A DNA stretch of 64,000 nucleotides, taken from contig NC_092803.1 of assembly GCF_040954645.1 (NCBI RefSeq), positions 61,487,484 to 61,551,483 on the forward strand, read 5' to 3'. Origin of the DNA: Diabrotica undecimpunctata (lineage: Eukaryota; Arthropoda; Insecta; Coleoptera; Chrysomelidae). Below the pieces are notes generated by a model. That model did not search any database. It saw only the letters and a program-made list of their open reading frames with translations, and had not been told where the DNA came from. Each line of letters opens with the position of its first letter. Position 1 is the first letter of the stretch. The translations under genes were made by a program, and so were the position numbers. This document shows, piece after piece, positions 1-11,010 of this stretch.

Positions 1-722
1 TGGCCCCTTTTCACCGAAATGTCTTGTTGATGTTTTATCTTGTTTACCACATGTTTTTAAATTTATCTTCTTTTGTATTAGTGTATATTCTATAGCTTAC
101 TAATGAGAGGCTTTAAGCTATGTAATATTCCTTTTATTTTTTGTTATACACTAATCTTTTGACACAAAAAAAAACAATTTTGTTTTGCTAAAATTTCTGA
201 AAATATTTTTTAATTTTTTATCAATTTCGTGCCAAAAAGGAATTATATTCGAGTAAAGAATTAGTTGTTACTATTTCGTCTCAAAATCTTTCATTAATTA
301 GGAAAATCGTGTATATAGATGTAAATATTACTAATTATAACTGAAGCTTTAAGTATTATTATCTAGATTGTTATAATCATATTAGTGGTTTATTTGTTTT
401 ACTTACTATAATTTGATATTTAAAGAAATATGTTTTTAATTTCATTTGTGTACGATATAAAAATAAAAAGATTTTGTTGTAAATAGTGATTTTTATTAAC
501 AGTCCATGACTATATGGATATGGACTTCCCAATTATTACTTGGCCTAAAAAAGGACGGTGTTTGCCACACACTAATATTTTTTAACCGGAAATAAGTTCT
601 GCACCAGATAACTTAAAAATTTATTATGTATATAGTTTAGTCAGACAAAAGTTAATTTGTTAATTTGGCAATTTTAATTGTCTCCGGCACTGCCGGCAGT
701 CTCATTTGCGTGGGGTGTGTAG
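1..722. other. AT-rich intergenic stretch
   Basis: I see no coding region, RNA gene or recognisable transposon protein here. The sequence is AT-rich with scattered homopolymers. It ends where a terminal-inverted-repeat element begins. Confidence 0.6.
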
Positions 723-1217
723 TAAAGGTGGGTACACATATGCGAGCCGAACGGTATACGTACCGTACGCGTACAGATCCTTGAAAAATATTCTACATCG
801 TACTGATCGCATACTTATCTCGATCCATGGAAAGCGACAAACCAACAACGAACACACACGTGCGAAATAATTCATTTTATTTATAATTTGGGTACTGATT
901 TATGTTCCTGTTTTTGCTTGTTTAACAAAAATAAAAATATGTACAATAATCAGTTTACTGTTTTTTCACGTCTCTCTAGGAAGGAACACGTCATTCACAC
1001 AATGTCGATTTGATGACACAATAAAAATGTTCGCTGCGTCTAGTAAGCGCCGTCCAAACTGAAAGACGAGCTTCCTTTGAAGTCGTGGAATAAACCGCAA
1101 CAATTTGGTTCGCGACGAGTCACGATGAAACAGCACGCAAGCGGTTTTTTCTGCCGTACACATTAACGAATATAGCGTTCGCATACCGTTTGGCTCGTAT
1201 ATGTGTACCGACCTTTA
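723..1217. mobile_element. Non-autonomous DNA transposon with about 37-bp inverted ends
   Basis: The left end (TAAAGGTGGGTACACATATG, continuing into CGAGCC and AACGGTAT) reappears as its reverse complement at 1180-1217 with only a few mismatches. This makes a roughly 495-bp element with terminal inverted repeats. A minus-strand reading at 966-1184 has no recognised domain. The GC-rich end with its GGTACACATATGCGAGCC motif resembles PIF/Harbinger-type ends, but I find no clear 3-bp target duplication, so the superfamily is uncertain. Confidence 0.7.
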
Positions 1218-1361
1218 GATAAGTTCAGATAAATTTAGTAATTCAGCAATTTTTAGAACAATTATACAAATCATGTAATGTATTACATTACAGTGTAGTG
1301 TACATTATATGTATCTTGTTCTGAAAATTGCTGAATTAATAAATTTATCTGAACTTATCTA
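1216..1361. mobile_element. Palindromic TA-flanked MITE
   Basis: The sequence from TAGATAAGTTCAGATAAATT onward is matched by its reverse complement ending at 1361, with arms of about 48 bp (AATTCAGCAATTTTTAGAAC versus GTTCTGAAAATTGCTGAATT). The element starts and ends in TA and abuts the preceding element, sharing its terminal TA. This suits a Tc1/mariner-type MITE. It encodes no protein. Confidence 0.75.
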
Positions 1362-1594
1362 ACTGAAGTCAAACTGTTTATGATTGTTTGTTTAAACTCT
1401 TTACATAAAAACACATAGACTATTTTTAATTTGTAGTTTAATAATTCTTAGACTTTTTCAAGATGATTGTCTAAAATTAAAAACTTCTGTTCTAGTACAA
1501 TAGTACGTACATAATATATACTTCTTCGGATTTCGCGTAGGGTAACAGCAATTTACGGTTCTCATTTTACCGCACATAGTTTTTATACTGAAAA

Positions 1595-2165
1595 ATGTCT
1601 TCGTCTGAAAGGAATCGAAAAGATTCTGTTAAAAGAAAAAGATGTGTAATGAGTTTAGATAAAAAAATTCAGTTGTTAGACTGTTTAGCTGCAGGAGAAT
1701 CATGTGGAAGTGCCGCAAAGAATTTTAAAGTGAATGAATCTACTTCAAGTATCAAAGAGTAAGAAAATCATTCGTTCTAGTTCATGCAACAAAGTAACTT
1801 GTTTTTCGCTATCTCAAACCTTAGAAAAAATGGAAAAAGCACTGGCCCTTTGGATCAAAGATTAAATAAAAAAGATAATGCCAATTAGCATACGAATAAA
1901 ATAAGAAAAGGCTCTTCGTCTTTACGACAATCTAAAGGCTGACAACGAATCTTTTAGTTTCCGAGCGAGTAAAGGATGGTTCGAAAGATTAAAAAAGAGT
2001 TTCTTTACATAACGTCAAAATTCCAAGAAGTAACAGTCGAGACGGCAATCACGACTCTCACTTTAAGCAACATAAACACGATATGCTCAAAAACTTCAAG
2101 ACATGGTTTTTGACGTGGATGGTGACATAAGGAAATTAAGAAGAAAATTAAGCAGCCAATCGGCT
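1595..2165 (+). pseudogene. pogo/Tigger-type transposase, N-terminal relic
   Basis: An ATG at 1595 opens a 55-codon reading frame (MSSSERNRKDSVKRKRCVMS onward) that continues with DKKIQLLDCLAAGESCGSAA and KNFKV. This is the CENP-B/Psq-type helix-turn-helix DNA-binding domain of pogo/Tigger transposases. It stops at 1761. Frameshifted remains of the second DNA-binding domain follow (LRLYDNLKADNESFSFRASK, then GWFERLKK, around 1915-1990). No DDE catalytic domain follows, so this is a 5' fragment of a dead element and cannot transpose. Another Tigger relic lies at 33.5-43.4 kb, but the two need not be the same family. Confidence 0.7.
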
Positions 2166-2626
2166 TATCATATTTTAAAAAATGAAGTTTTTAAAGCATT
2201 CTATACTCGTAATATATACACATAGGTATGCATTTATTAAATATAACTATCTAACTGCTTATTTTATTGTTTCATCGCATATCTACATATGTACTAATAT
2301 ACGTATCCTAATTGGGATTATATTTCATATTTTTCTTTGGATCGTGGATCCCTCGCCAACCACGATTTCACCAACCGCGCCTTTCTCCTCAGAACGCAAC
2401 CCCCGCGGTTGAAGAGGGATTACTCTAGTTAGAGCAAATAGTACTGACTCTAGTCACAAAAGCATTGTATGTGGAGTACCACAAGATTTCCTTAGAGTAC
2501 TTTTCCTTATTTTTTTAAATGACATCACTAACTTAAAGATCGATGGAAAAATTTTTCTTTTTACTGATTACTTGGAGGAACTCTAATATTGCAACTCTTC
2601 ATGCAATTATAACTTTTGATCTCCTC

Positions 2627-3872
2627 ATCATCATTCTGGCTTAACAACCCTGCGTGGGGGTCCTAGCCTATTGTCCCTATCTCCGCCAAGCACGTATTCC
2701 CATATTTCTCATGTCTTCATCGATGTTATCAAGAAACCTTGTCCTGGGTCTTCTTCTCTCACCAATGGGTCTATCAAGAAGTGTTTTTCTAGCTGGGTCA
2801 TTTTGTTTCATCCGCATTACATATCACATCCACCTCAGACGTCCTATCTTAATATGTTTTACGAGATCAGGTTCCTGATATATTCTATAAAGTTCGAAGT
2901 TGTATCGTCTTCTCCACACTCCGTTGTCATTCACTGCTCCATAGATTCGCCTTAGTACTTTTCTTTCGAAACATCCTAACATGCTTTCGTTATTTTTTGT
3001 TAGAGTCCAGGTCTCTGAACCATATGTTAGGACTGGGCGTATTATTGTTTTGTAGAGTTTTATTATTCCAATCCTTGGGGAGGGATTTCTGTGTCTATAC
3101 TTCTTTTATAAGCTCCTGTAATGCCGTAATGGTATCATGGCCACCTTCTTTATATAGTTCAGCTGGGAGATTATCTACTCCGGGTGATTTGTTTCTGGCT
3201 AGTTTTTAACTGCATCTTTAACTTCAAGAAGCGTTGGTGGTTCCTCTTCGCTCTCGTCTGCTCCCCTTACCTCATCTTTTTCGCCTTCCAGTTTTTCTTC
3301 GTGTTCCTCTATATTAAGTGTCTGGTTAAAGTATTCCACCCATCTATTCAATACATCTTTCCGTGTTGTTAATAGGTCACCATTCTGACTTCTGCATTGT
3401 TTGTGGTTGCCTTGAATTCTTTTCTGTTGATGTTAACTTTCTTATAGAATGCTCTGAATTCTTTATCTCTTTTAAGGTTTTTCTATGTATTTAAGTTCCG
3501 TATTTAGGTGGTTTCGTTTTTTTCTTATGTGTATCCTCTTTTCTTCTATTCTCTTTGTCTGGCAATTCTCTACAGTTATTCTAGTTCATCGGGTAAGCAT
3601 CTTTCTATAGGCTTCATTTTTTTCTTTTGTTGCATTTTTGCAATCATCGTCAAACCAATGAATTTTACCGGCACACATTTCTGTTCCTATTTCATTTTTC
3701 GCTGCTGCTTCAATATCTTCTTTTATTTTGGTCCAGTAGGAGTCTATATCTGTCTGGCCTTCTTCATTTACATTTTGATTCCTTAGCCTTTTGGTGATGT
3801 TTTCTGAGTACCGTTCTGCGATTGCCGCATCTCTCGGCTTTTGCACATTCCTTTTTTTTTTGTATCTATTTT
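2627..3872 (-). mobile_element. RTE-type LINE with deleted RT core, inserted in the Jockey copy
   Basis: On the minus strand the 5' part reads YWTKIKEDIEAAAKNEIG, KIHWFDDDCKNATKEKNEAY and SPGVDNLPAELYKEGGHDTI, the region just before the reverse transcriptase. Around 3065-3080 it jumps straight to the C-terminal tail (upstream of 2640), which matches the copy at 21.64-22.27 kb. The RT catalytic core is therefore missing. Near-identical 15-16 bp flanks (AACTTTTGATCTCCTC at 2611-2626 and AACTTCTGATCTACTC at 3873-3888) are target-site duplications. The 3' end carries an ATGATG-type tail. Confidence 0.75.
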
Positions 3873-4181
3873 AACTTCTGATCTACTCAAAATAAAAACC
3901 TGGTGTGACTCTAATTTACTTTCTTTTAACGTGAATAAGACAGTAGTATTATCCTATAAAGGAGCTCTTTAACCCTTGCTTCTTAATAACCGCCAGATCA
4001 GTACCGTTGATTCTGTAAAATTTCTTGGTATTTTTATAGACAGCAACCTTAAATGATCCCTTCATATCGATTTATTAAGTAAGATACTAGCCTCAGCCTG
4101 CTATTCAATAAGATCTGTTTCGAAGGAAATTAATTTAGTATTTTCCAAAATAACATATTTTTCTTTGTTCGAGTCTCATCT

Positions 4182-5802
4182 AGTCATGTGTAACACTGTG
4201 TGGTATGACACTTTTGTGCTGATACTTTACGGTGCGTTATGTGCATTGACACCGCGATAATAAAGTGTCATGACACAGTAACACCGTAGTAACACCCCGA
4301 GTGTTCCCGAGCAATGCAATTAACTGCAATAGTGCGATTTGATACAAGATATAACAAAAAGAGACAGTGTGTTCCTTTGTTGTCAAAAAGGTTTTATTTG
4401 TGAAAAGATCAACTTTAGATCAGAGTCTCGCACAACTATTAAGTAAATGCAAAACAGATGTTACAGCTTCTTCATGTGTTTTTACAATATTTGTCCTTAT
4501 TTCGATGGTTTAGCAAAATATTGTCGTTTTGTAAGGATATAACCAGTCTCTTTATTTAGATTATTTTTTATGGGCCACTCACTTGAATTGATCCCAAATA
4601 AAAGTTTATACTCAGATATAGATTATTAATGTTTTGACCCAAATCAATTTTAAAAAGAACATTTTTATTGAAGCTTGAGATATTACAAAAGTTTGTAAAA
4701 ATAAATTTAAATATAAGTAATTTCTAAATAATTTTAAAGTGTTTAATAATCACAGATCAGACATAGGATATCTTTGTAATTATTAAATTTAATATATTTT
4801 GACATTTTCATTAGAGATGTATAAGGTGTATTTAATTTCAATAAATTTTTATGCACAAATATGCTTCATATATTGTGGAATAGAGTACTTAGGTATTCCA
4901 TTTAACAGATATCCAACATAAAGGATTAACAAAATAAACAGGTTAACACAATAAAACAAAGGATTAATATTTTAAATTCGAATGGCTTATAGATTATTAA
5001 TTATAAATAAAAAGTTTTTAATCAAAAGTACTACACTCAAGTATTAACAGCACCCTCATTTGCCAGTATTTCCATGTTTTCTCTATTAACTACAATGTTA
5101 TGTAAAACTGAACAACCTGTTGGGTATTATTCTTTGAACAAAAGGTAACTTACATCTCATTCCACATGTTAAAATGGTAAATCTCTTTAAAATACCAAAA
5201 GCTATGTCTTTCACAATTTTTGATGCAGTTTGTGATAGATTATATAGCACTTTGAACTGCTGTCTGAAGATTCTACAATGGTAGTTGAGAACTGGATATC
5301 CACTATTTCCTAATAATCCATTGTCCATAAATTCCCTATTTTGTATACCCATTATATGCAAAAGTATTTAACAACTCCTAACTAACAACAGTTACGTCTA
5401 ATAATTGCACTTTCATATTGTACGACGAGTATTATGGGTTATGGTACCTATTCTTTAAATGAGAAAATAATTAAATTCAACGTTTCACTCTTTTCAATGA
5501 TCTTATTTTAATTTTTATTATAGGATCCTGTAATAGGTTAACAAATACAATTTATAGTTTATAGATTAATTTATATATACAAAAATATTTAATGTCATTC
5601 GTCAAAATAAAAGAATAAAATCTGTCATTGCAATGACTCTCTATTGACGACATACGCATTAGAGAAAGCTTCAAACTTTCAAGTAGTGTCAATGGCTTAT
5701 TGTGTTATATGGCACAATAGTGTTGACACACTGAGTTGATACAATAAGGTGCGCCACTGTTGCTGTATCAACACCCAAAAATTTAGTGTGTTACCCATGG
5801 TT
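4182..5802 (-). mobile_element. PIF/Harbinger-like DNA transposon remnant
   Basis: The ends carry inverted CATGTGTAACAC and CATGGGTAACAC motifs with further GTGTTAC/TGACAC subterminal repeats. Inside, a minus-strand reading at 5098-5361 contains GLLGNSGYPVLNY, FKVLYNLSQTASKIVKDIAF and GILKRFTILTCGMRCK. These match the last third of a HARBI1-type DDE nuclease (GDSGYP... ENAFGxLKxRF). No start, first catalytic Asp or Myb partner gene is seen, so the element is defective. The flanks are a 10-bp direct repeat (AGTCTCATCT), which is unusual for a family that normally duplicates 3 bp. Confidence 0.6.
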
Positions 5803-5989
5803 AGTCTCATCTTCGCTATGGCCTTCCTTGTTATGGTTCCGGTACAGCTGCCTAATCTGTAACTTCTTCTCCTTAAGTTCCGTAAATTGACAAAAGCCTA
5901 TCTATCTAAAAGACCATATATTATTCAGTGGAAGACTTTCTTAACGAATACTAAGAAACTACAGTACGTTTACGTACAAGCAACTTAAG

Positions 5990-5992
<3 letters not shown>

Positions 5993-6054
<62 letters not shown>
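5993..6054. repeat. (TA)n microsatellite
   Basis: Uninterrupted alternating TA, directly followed by a Penelope-like element fragment. Confidence 0.95.
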
Positions 6055-6059
<5 letters not shown>

Positions 6060-6548
6060 TCATCCAGATTATCTTCGACATTATCTTATATCCGACAAGA
6101 AGATCTTCAATTGTTAAAAAATATTTTAATTGAAAACTCTTATCTTCCAGATATGCTACCTAGGATGCTTTTATCTAATATTGTTAATATAAATAACTTA
6201 ACACCATTTTTTGCTAAATCTCAAAACATTGTATCTAACAATCAGAACATCTATTATCATTCACTACCTTTTATACCATCATTAACACCTAAATTAATAC
6301 AAACACTAAAGGTTATTGACAACATAAAAATAGCAACAAAGAACATCAAAACTATTTCATCTTTATATTCCAAAACTAAATATCATATAGACAAATTTGA
6401 AAAAACGAATGTAGTATACAGCATTAGTTGTACTCAGTGTGAAGCTGAGTATGTTGGTGAGACCGGAAGAAATCTTTCAAATCGCATTATTTCTCACAAA
6501 AGTGATTGCAGAATTAAAAAACCATCTTGTGCTTTGGCAGAGCATTAA
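6060..6548 (+). pseudogene. Penelope-like element, GIY-YIG endonuclease fragment
   Basis: The frame from 6111 encodes 145 residues ending in VVYSISCTQCEAEYVGETGR, then NLSNRIISHKSDC and SCALAEH. This is the GIY-YIG nuclease of Penelope-like retroelements, with the Cys pair before YVGETGR, the Arg and the H-K-S-D motif. In these elements the domain sits at the C-terminus after the reverse transcriptase and is thought to nick target DNA. Only the linker and the first half of the nuclease are present. The upstream edge is a (TA)n tract and the frame stops at 6546 before the last conserved block. Confidence 0.8.
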
Positions 6549-6619
6549 AGTCACTGGAATCGAACTGAATTGCCTCCAAGTTGGTTTGAAACTGTCTGCA
6601 GAATCTGATTCAGCTTGAA

Positions 6620-7085
6620 AAAAGTAACATAGCAAGTTTACTCTGGGTGCCTAGACAAACTGGTATTGAAGGAAATGAAAAATCAGACCAAAAAACATTC
6701 ATAGGCCCAGAACTTTTCGTTGGCATAGCAGGAAGCACAGCCAAAAGAACAATATCGGACTGGTCTTTCGAGGGTTTTCATACATAAATCTTCGAAGAAG
6801 GACTCCAAAGATCTACTAGATGTGAATAGGAATGATAATGCTAATTATCGTAGGCTTCCTAACAGGACACTGTCGCCTCAAAGGGCACTGACTGACAGAA
6901 AGTGCTTGTTGCAGATTTTGTCTGGAGATAATGCTCAATACGTTAATGTACGACTTCATAAGTGTCGCTAAAGGCCGTAATAGATTTTGTTAAAAATGCT
7001 GGGCTGGAAAGACAACTTTAACCTAAGGATGAGCCCTAATAGGCCTCTTAGGTCTAGTGGAAGTGTGATTAAGCGCCCACTCTTA
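6620..7085 (+). pseudogene. LOA/R1-like LINE, RNase H and C-terminal tail fragment
   Basis: Frameshifted readings give WVPRQTGIEGNEKSDQ, FIGPELFVGIAGSTAKRTIS, IVGFLTGHCRLKGH and ACCRFC. This is the end of an RNase H domain (G-N-E-K-S-D holds the last catalytic Asp) followed by the usual Cys-bearing tail of I-superclade LINEs. The FIGPE signature also occurs in the LINE at 12.1-14.0 kb, so they are probably the same family. Confidence 0.65.
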
Positions 7086-7092
7086 TCGAACT

Positions 7093-7331
7093 ATAAACAT
7101 ATAATACAAGTAGACTGATCGCTGCAATATATTACCGTTCTCCCAGTACGACAGAGAAAAGTGACGTAAAGCAATCCATGCATCTTTTTATAATGGGCCG
7201 GGTTTATCGACTACGTGACCTTCCCATTGGCCATTTACTGCTCTGTCGTTTGACGTCTGACTGTTTTCTCTGTCGCACTGAGGGAACGACGCTGTATTGC
7301 AACGCTTAGTCTATTTGTATTATATGTTTAT
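7093..7331. mobile_element. MITE with inverted ends
   Basis: The sequence ATAAACATATAATACAAGTA at the left is repeated in inverted form at 7312-7331. The similarity continues inward through GACT, GCAATA and CGACAGAGAAAA. No coding sequence lies between the arms. The superfamily is not clear to me. Confidence 0.7.
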
Positions 7332-7668
7332 GTGTTGAACCTAACCTAATCTAACCTTCACCTACGCTGAGTATCGTTAGTGACTGATGAGTATTTTTGG
7401 TTCGCGAATCAGCTGCTTCTACATTTGATGTAGAAAAATATTCTGTTAATTTATTGTTAATTTATGATACCTCATTTTTTGCATGCGCTTATATAAATTG
7501 TCATATAACGTCAACGTCAAGCTGAAGTGGCCTGAGGTGGAAATGAAAGGTATCAACACTGAGGAGACATCGTTTTTTTTTTTGTTGTAATTTGAAGTCC
7601 TAGCTATAACAGTCTAGCCATAATTTGAGTGGATAAATTAGAATTTTATAAGTAAGACACCTTTTGGT
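7332..7668. other. Intergenic, includes CCTAA-like motif
   Basis: No gene is visible. A short CCTAACCTAATCTAACC run at 7342-7358 resembles insect telomere-type or LINE-tail sequence but is too short to call. The stretch should hold the 3' UTR of the minus-strand gene that ends at 7669. Confidence 0.4.
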
Positions 7669-9248
7669 TTAAGCATTTATTATGAATTGTTTATTACTAG
7701 GATAGTACATGTACATATTAATAAAACTGAAATACATATGATACGAACTTAACATTGATGATAACAGATAATTCAATAAATTTGGAATTGTATAAATTAT
7801 TTTATTTTTTTGTTTGTTAGGATACGGAATATATAAAGGATTTTTAAATATCTGATTGTAACCTTTTGAATAACTACTGTACATAGAACTGATCAATTTT
7901 CCTAAATAATTGGAGTATCTGTGGTATCCAGACCAGGGACCAAATAATTGTGAAATTAGGTCATTTGGATATTTAGACGGATATGTTACATTTGTAGGAT
8001 AAGCATAGTTTTGGTTATATTTGTCAAAAATGTTTCTATAATAATGTATCCTCATCTGGTTATTATAAACTATATAAAACATTTGCATTTGACTTATTAA
8101 AATTGACAAGGAAGGATAAAAATGGGCCAGTTTGCGTAGCAAAGCTATAGACATTTGGTATGTTTTGGTTGGGTCATACAGAGGCATCTGTATCATATTG
8201 GGCGACATCAAACACGTCTGTTTGTTTGGATTTACACAATTTTGCTGCCAATATCTATTTCCATATTGGTAAGCTATAAATTTAAAATAATTGACAAAGT
8301 TGTAATAGTTCGCGACAATTAAGTTAATCAAGGGGGTGTAATATCGAGGCATTGTTTGGTATAATCTCATTATTTCAATTGGTACTAAATATTTTCTTAT
8401 GTAATTCGGAGGCTTTATGGCCAAATTATTATATAACTTATATAATTGGTATATCTTGTAAGTATGGTTGTTAATATAGTTATTTAAAAGGCCTGGGTAC
8501 AGTAAATTCCAAATATTCCATTCAATCGGTATGTTGTTATGAAATTTGGGGAAAGAAATTTGACGGCTGAATATATTATACTTGTGATATACATTGTAAA
8601 TTAGATTCAGTAAAGGATTATAGTAAAAGGGAGCAAATTTAGTCCATTTTAACAGACCTAATGGCAAAAATGGGTTAAATATATTCCAACGTAAGTTGTG
8701 GAAAAGATACGTCTTCCACAACCAATTTAAAATCGGAGGAATTGGCATGCCTGGTTTCCAAAAATTAAGAATTTGCGATAAAATTTTCGGGTAACGACCT
8801 AAAAGTTGGTATAACGCATTTAAAATCGGTGTTGGGAAACTGAAGATTGACGTTGTAGGGTTAAATATTTGCAATTCAGGAGATATATACTTATCGAAAT
8901 AATATTTGAAAATATGTTGTAGGATAAATGGTTTGTAAAGAGGTATTTGAACTGAAACATAAGGTTTATCCGTACCTACTAGATTACATATTGTTAAAAT
9001 GTATTTGCTCATATAAGGTTTCATTAAATTATATATGAATAGCATTTGTTCCAATTCGCTCGAACGCTCTTCTATAGGTATAGTTGTGCTAATAAAACCT
9101 GGCGTTGATGTTTCCGTTGAAGCTGTAGTTGGTATAGCTGTAGCCGTATCACCTGCTGGTGGTAACTTTGAAGTTGGCAAATTAGTTGGCACCGGTGAAG
9201 AGCATGTTGTATTTTTCTGAATTTCACATGGATCACATGGGCATTTTC
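7669..9248 (-). CDS. Orphan secreted-type Tyr/Asn-rich protein, last exon
   Basis: This minus-strand exon is open for over 500 codons and ends in TAA. A good 3' splice site (TTTTAG, AG at 9249-9250) precedes it. The coding frame from the splice site starts KCPCDPCEIQKNTTCSSPVP, so the ATG and presumably a signal peptide lie in an upstream exon I could not locate; the GTG at 9192 is not the true start. After a short Pro/Thr linker (TASTETSTPG), about 430 residues are strikingly rich in Tyr, Asn, Leu, Ile and Pro (for example NPFLPLGLLKWTKFAPFYYN, YIPYPNKQKNKIIYTIPN). There is no transmembrane pattern or known domain; further Cys occur at TICN, QQNC and KQTC. The long open frame in decayed surroundings argues that it is functional. 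Role unknown; a secreted structural protein is only a guess. Confidence 0.65.
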
Positions 9249-9804
9249 CTAAAATTTATTAATTATAAATATAATTTTATAAATAAAAAAATGAAAAAAA
9301 AATGTTTGTGACACACAAACACACACACACAAATTTTTACGTTTTAATTAATACAATTTTTTGGCCATTAACCCAAATGTAATTTATCATCATCATCATC
9401 ACAATGATGATAATGACTTTCACAACCATCTTTAACTATTCAGTTCTATTCGTTAAACACCGTTGCCAGTTCATCACACCAATTTTCCTAGTATAACCAT
9501 TCCACCATACTGCCATTAAGTTTTAGCTCATCTCTATTTACCTACAAAGTTTATTTTCATGTACAAAGCGGATAGCACCTTCAAGAAAATATCTTAAAAA
9601 CCCAGTCCAACGATAGAAGACTATATAAAGGCCGAATGGTGAATTTAGAGAAAACAAAAGAGAAACCAAAGAGGAAAGTCTTTTAAATATGAGGACACCT
9701 TTTATACGCTCGCTTTCCTGGTGCAACTTCTACTTAGTCGTTAACACGATGAAGTATCGTGATATCAAGAAGCTATCAGCTGATTTTTCCAATGTTCTTT
9801 CACG
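9249..9804. other. Probable intron/intergenic with AC and ATC microsatellites
   Basis: Adjacent to the splice acceptor of the upstream minus-strand exon. It contains an (AC)n run at about 9310-9331 and a short ATC/ATG-rich stretch at 9388-9418. No convincing first exon is visible on the minus strand. Confidence 0.4.
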
Positions 9805-11010
9805 TCTTTCAATCTTCTACCATTCTAGAACATTCTGAGAATTGAGCGCCAATAGTAGCAACAATATGGTCCGTGTATCGTGTGGGATATCTACCTCGAC
9901 TTATTTTGCCTTCTACCTTACCCTGGATGGTAAGTCTTTTAAGACCATTTCTTCGAAGCACGTGTACAAAATAGCCTATTATTTGTTCTGATATTTGTGT
10001 TTTTAATCTTTTGTTTATGTTTAGCTGGCTCAGTATATATTCATTTGTTCTTCGGACCACCGATGGTTTTCTCAGCATTCTTCTCCAGCAGTACATCTCA
10101 AATACCTCTATAATTTTTTATCTTTTTCCATAAGGGTCCAATATTCCGATACATAAGTGAAAACTAGAAAAACTAGATTTCTTACCAGTCTCATTTTTGT
10201 ATCAAGTTATTTCATTACTTTTTCACATTTTTGTTAATTTTGCCATGGCGCTTTTTGCGATTGCTGACCGGCACTTTATTTCTTTAGTAGAACCCCCCTT
10301 TTTGGTTAATAAAGAGCCCAGATACATAAATTTATCTACAACAGCGATATTGTTTATCATGGTTAGATGATTTTGGTTGTTGTTAGCTATGCCATTTATC
10401 ATGATTCTCTTTTTATCTGTTTATTTTAAACGCATAGTTGAGCTTAATTTTCAATCCATTGTAGTAGGTGAATCAGTTTAAAGCTAGCGAGGATGGTTGT
10501 ATCATCTCCATATCTCAAGTTGCATATCTTCTTCCCACCTATAGTAATGCCATCATTCCAGTCCTCAGTAGCTTTCCGCATTATCGATTCACCATACATA
10601 TATGCTGAATAGAATTGGGCTTAGTATGCAGCCTTGCCTCATGCCCTTAGAGACCCTGCAACTTTCGGTTAGTTCCCCATTTATTCTAACTTTGGCATAA
10701 TTATTATATGAGTTTTAATTAGCAGTATCTCCTAAACTCTTATTTTAGACAAAATCTGTTACATTTTACTCCAGTTTTACCACGACCGGGGACGAAACCT
10801 GCTTCTTCGTGCGCAATTTTAAGAAGTAAAAAGGGCTGTATCCTCATGTGTAAAAGTATATTACTGTGGTGGGCATTTAGAGCAATTGTGGGATAGTTGC
10901 TACATAAATCTTTCGCTTCCTTTTTATGTACGGGGATATATAGTGAATTTGTAAATTCTTCAGGCAATTTTCCTGTCTCCAACACCCTTTGACAAATTTA
11001 ATGCATTATA
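9805..11010 (-). mobile_element. RTE-type LINE, reverse transcriptase fragment
   Basis: Minus-strand readings run in the expected order. They are ETGKLPEEFTNSLYIPVHKK, CSNYPTIAL and EEAGFVPGRGKTG (10740-10985); then RQGCILSPILFSIYM, DWNDGITIGGKKICNLRYGD and DTTILASF (about 10480-10650); then the tail RRMLRKPSVVRRTN and GKVEGKISRGRYPTRYTD (9809-10096). The RT active-site box reads YGDDT. Frameshifts between blocks make it inactive. Confidence 0.8.

Larger units (their letters stand above)
2431..5990 (+). mobile_element. Jockey-type LINE, RT and tail, split by two later insertions
   Basis: Three plus-strand pieces read as one Jockey-clade reverse transcriptase. At 2431-2626 are SIVCGVPQ and LNDITNLKIDGKIFLFTD (the F-DD region is damaged). 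At 3873-4181 are LTSDLL, WCDSNLLSFNVNKT, FLGIFIDSNLK and ACYSIRSVSKEINL, then FSLFESHL. At 5803-5990 is SHLRYGLPCYGSG. The first gap is an antisense RTE LINE (2627-3872) and the second a PIF/Harbinger-like element (4182-5802). The ends of each insertion carry duplicated target sequence, so the Jockey copy is the oldest of the three. Stops and frameshifts make it a dead 3' fragment. Confidence 0.75.

Noticed and set aside
5470..5520. GAAACGTT on the minus strand near 5480 as another hammerhead
   Set aside because: A UUGAAAA-like stretch is present but only four bases separate it from GAA, so stem II cannot form.
7332..7362. Interstitial telomere array (CCTAA)n
   Set aside because: Only two or three imperfect units; more likely a LINE tail or chance.
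9538..9726. 62-codon minus-strand frame as first exon of the Tyr/Asn-rich gene
   Set aside because: It does end near a GTAAAT donor, but has no convincing signal peptide and phase could not be confirmed.
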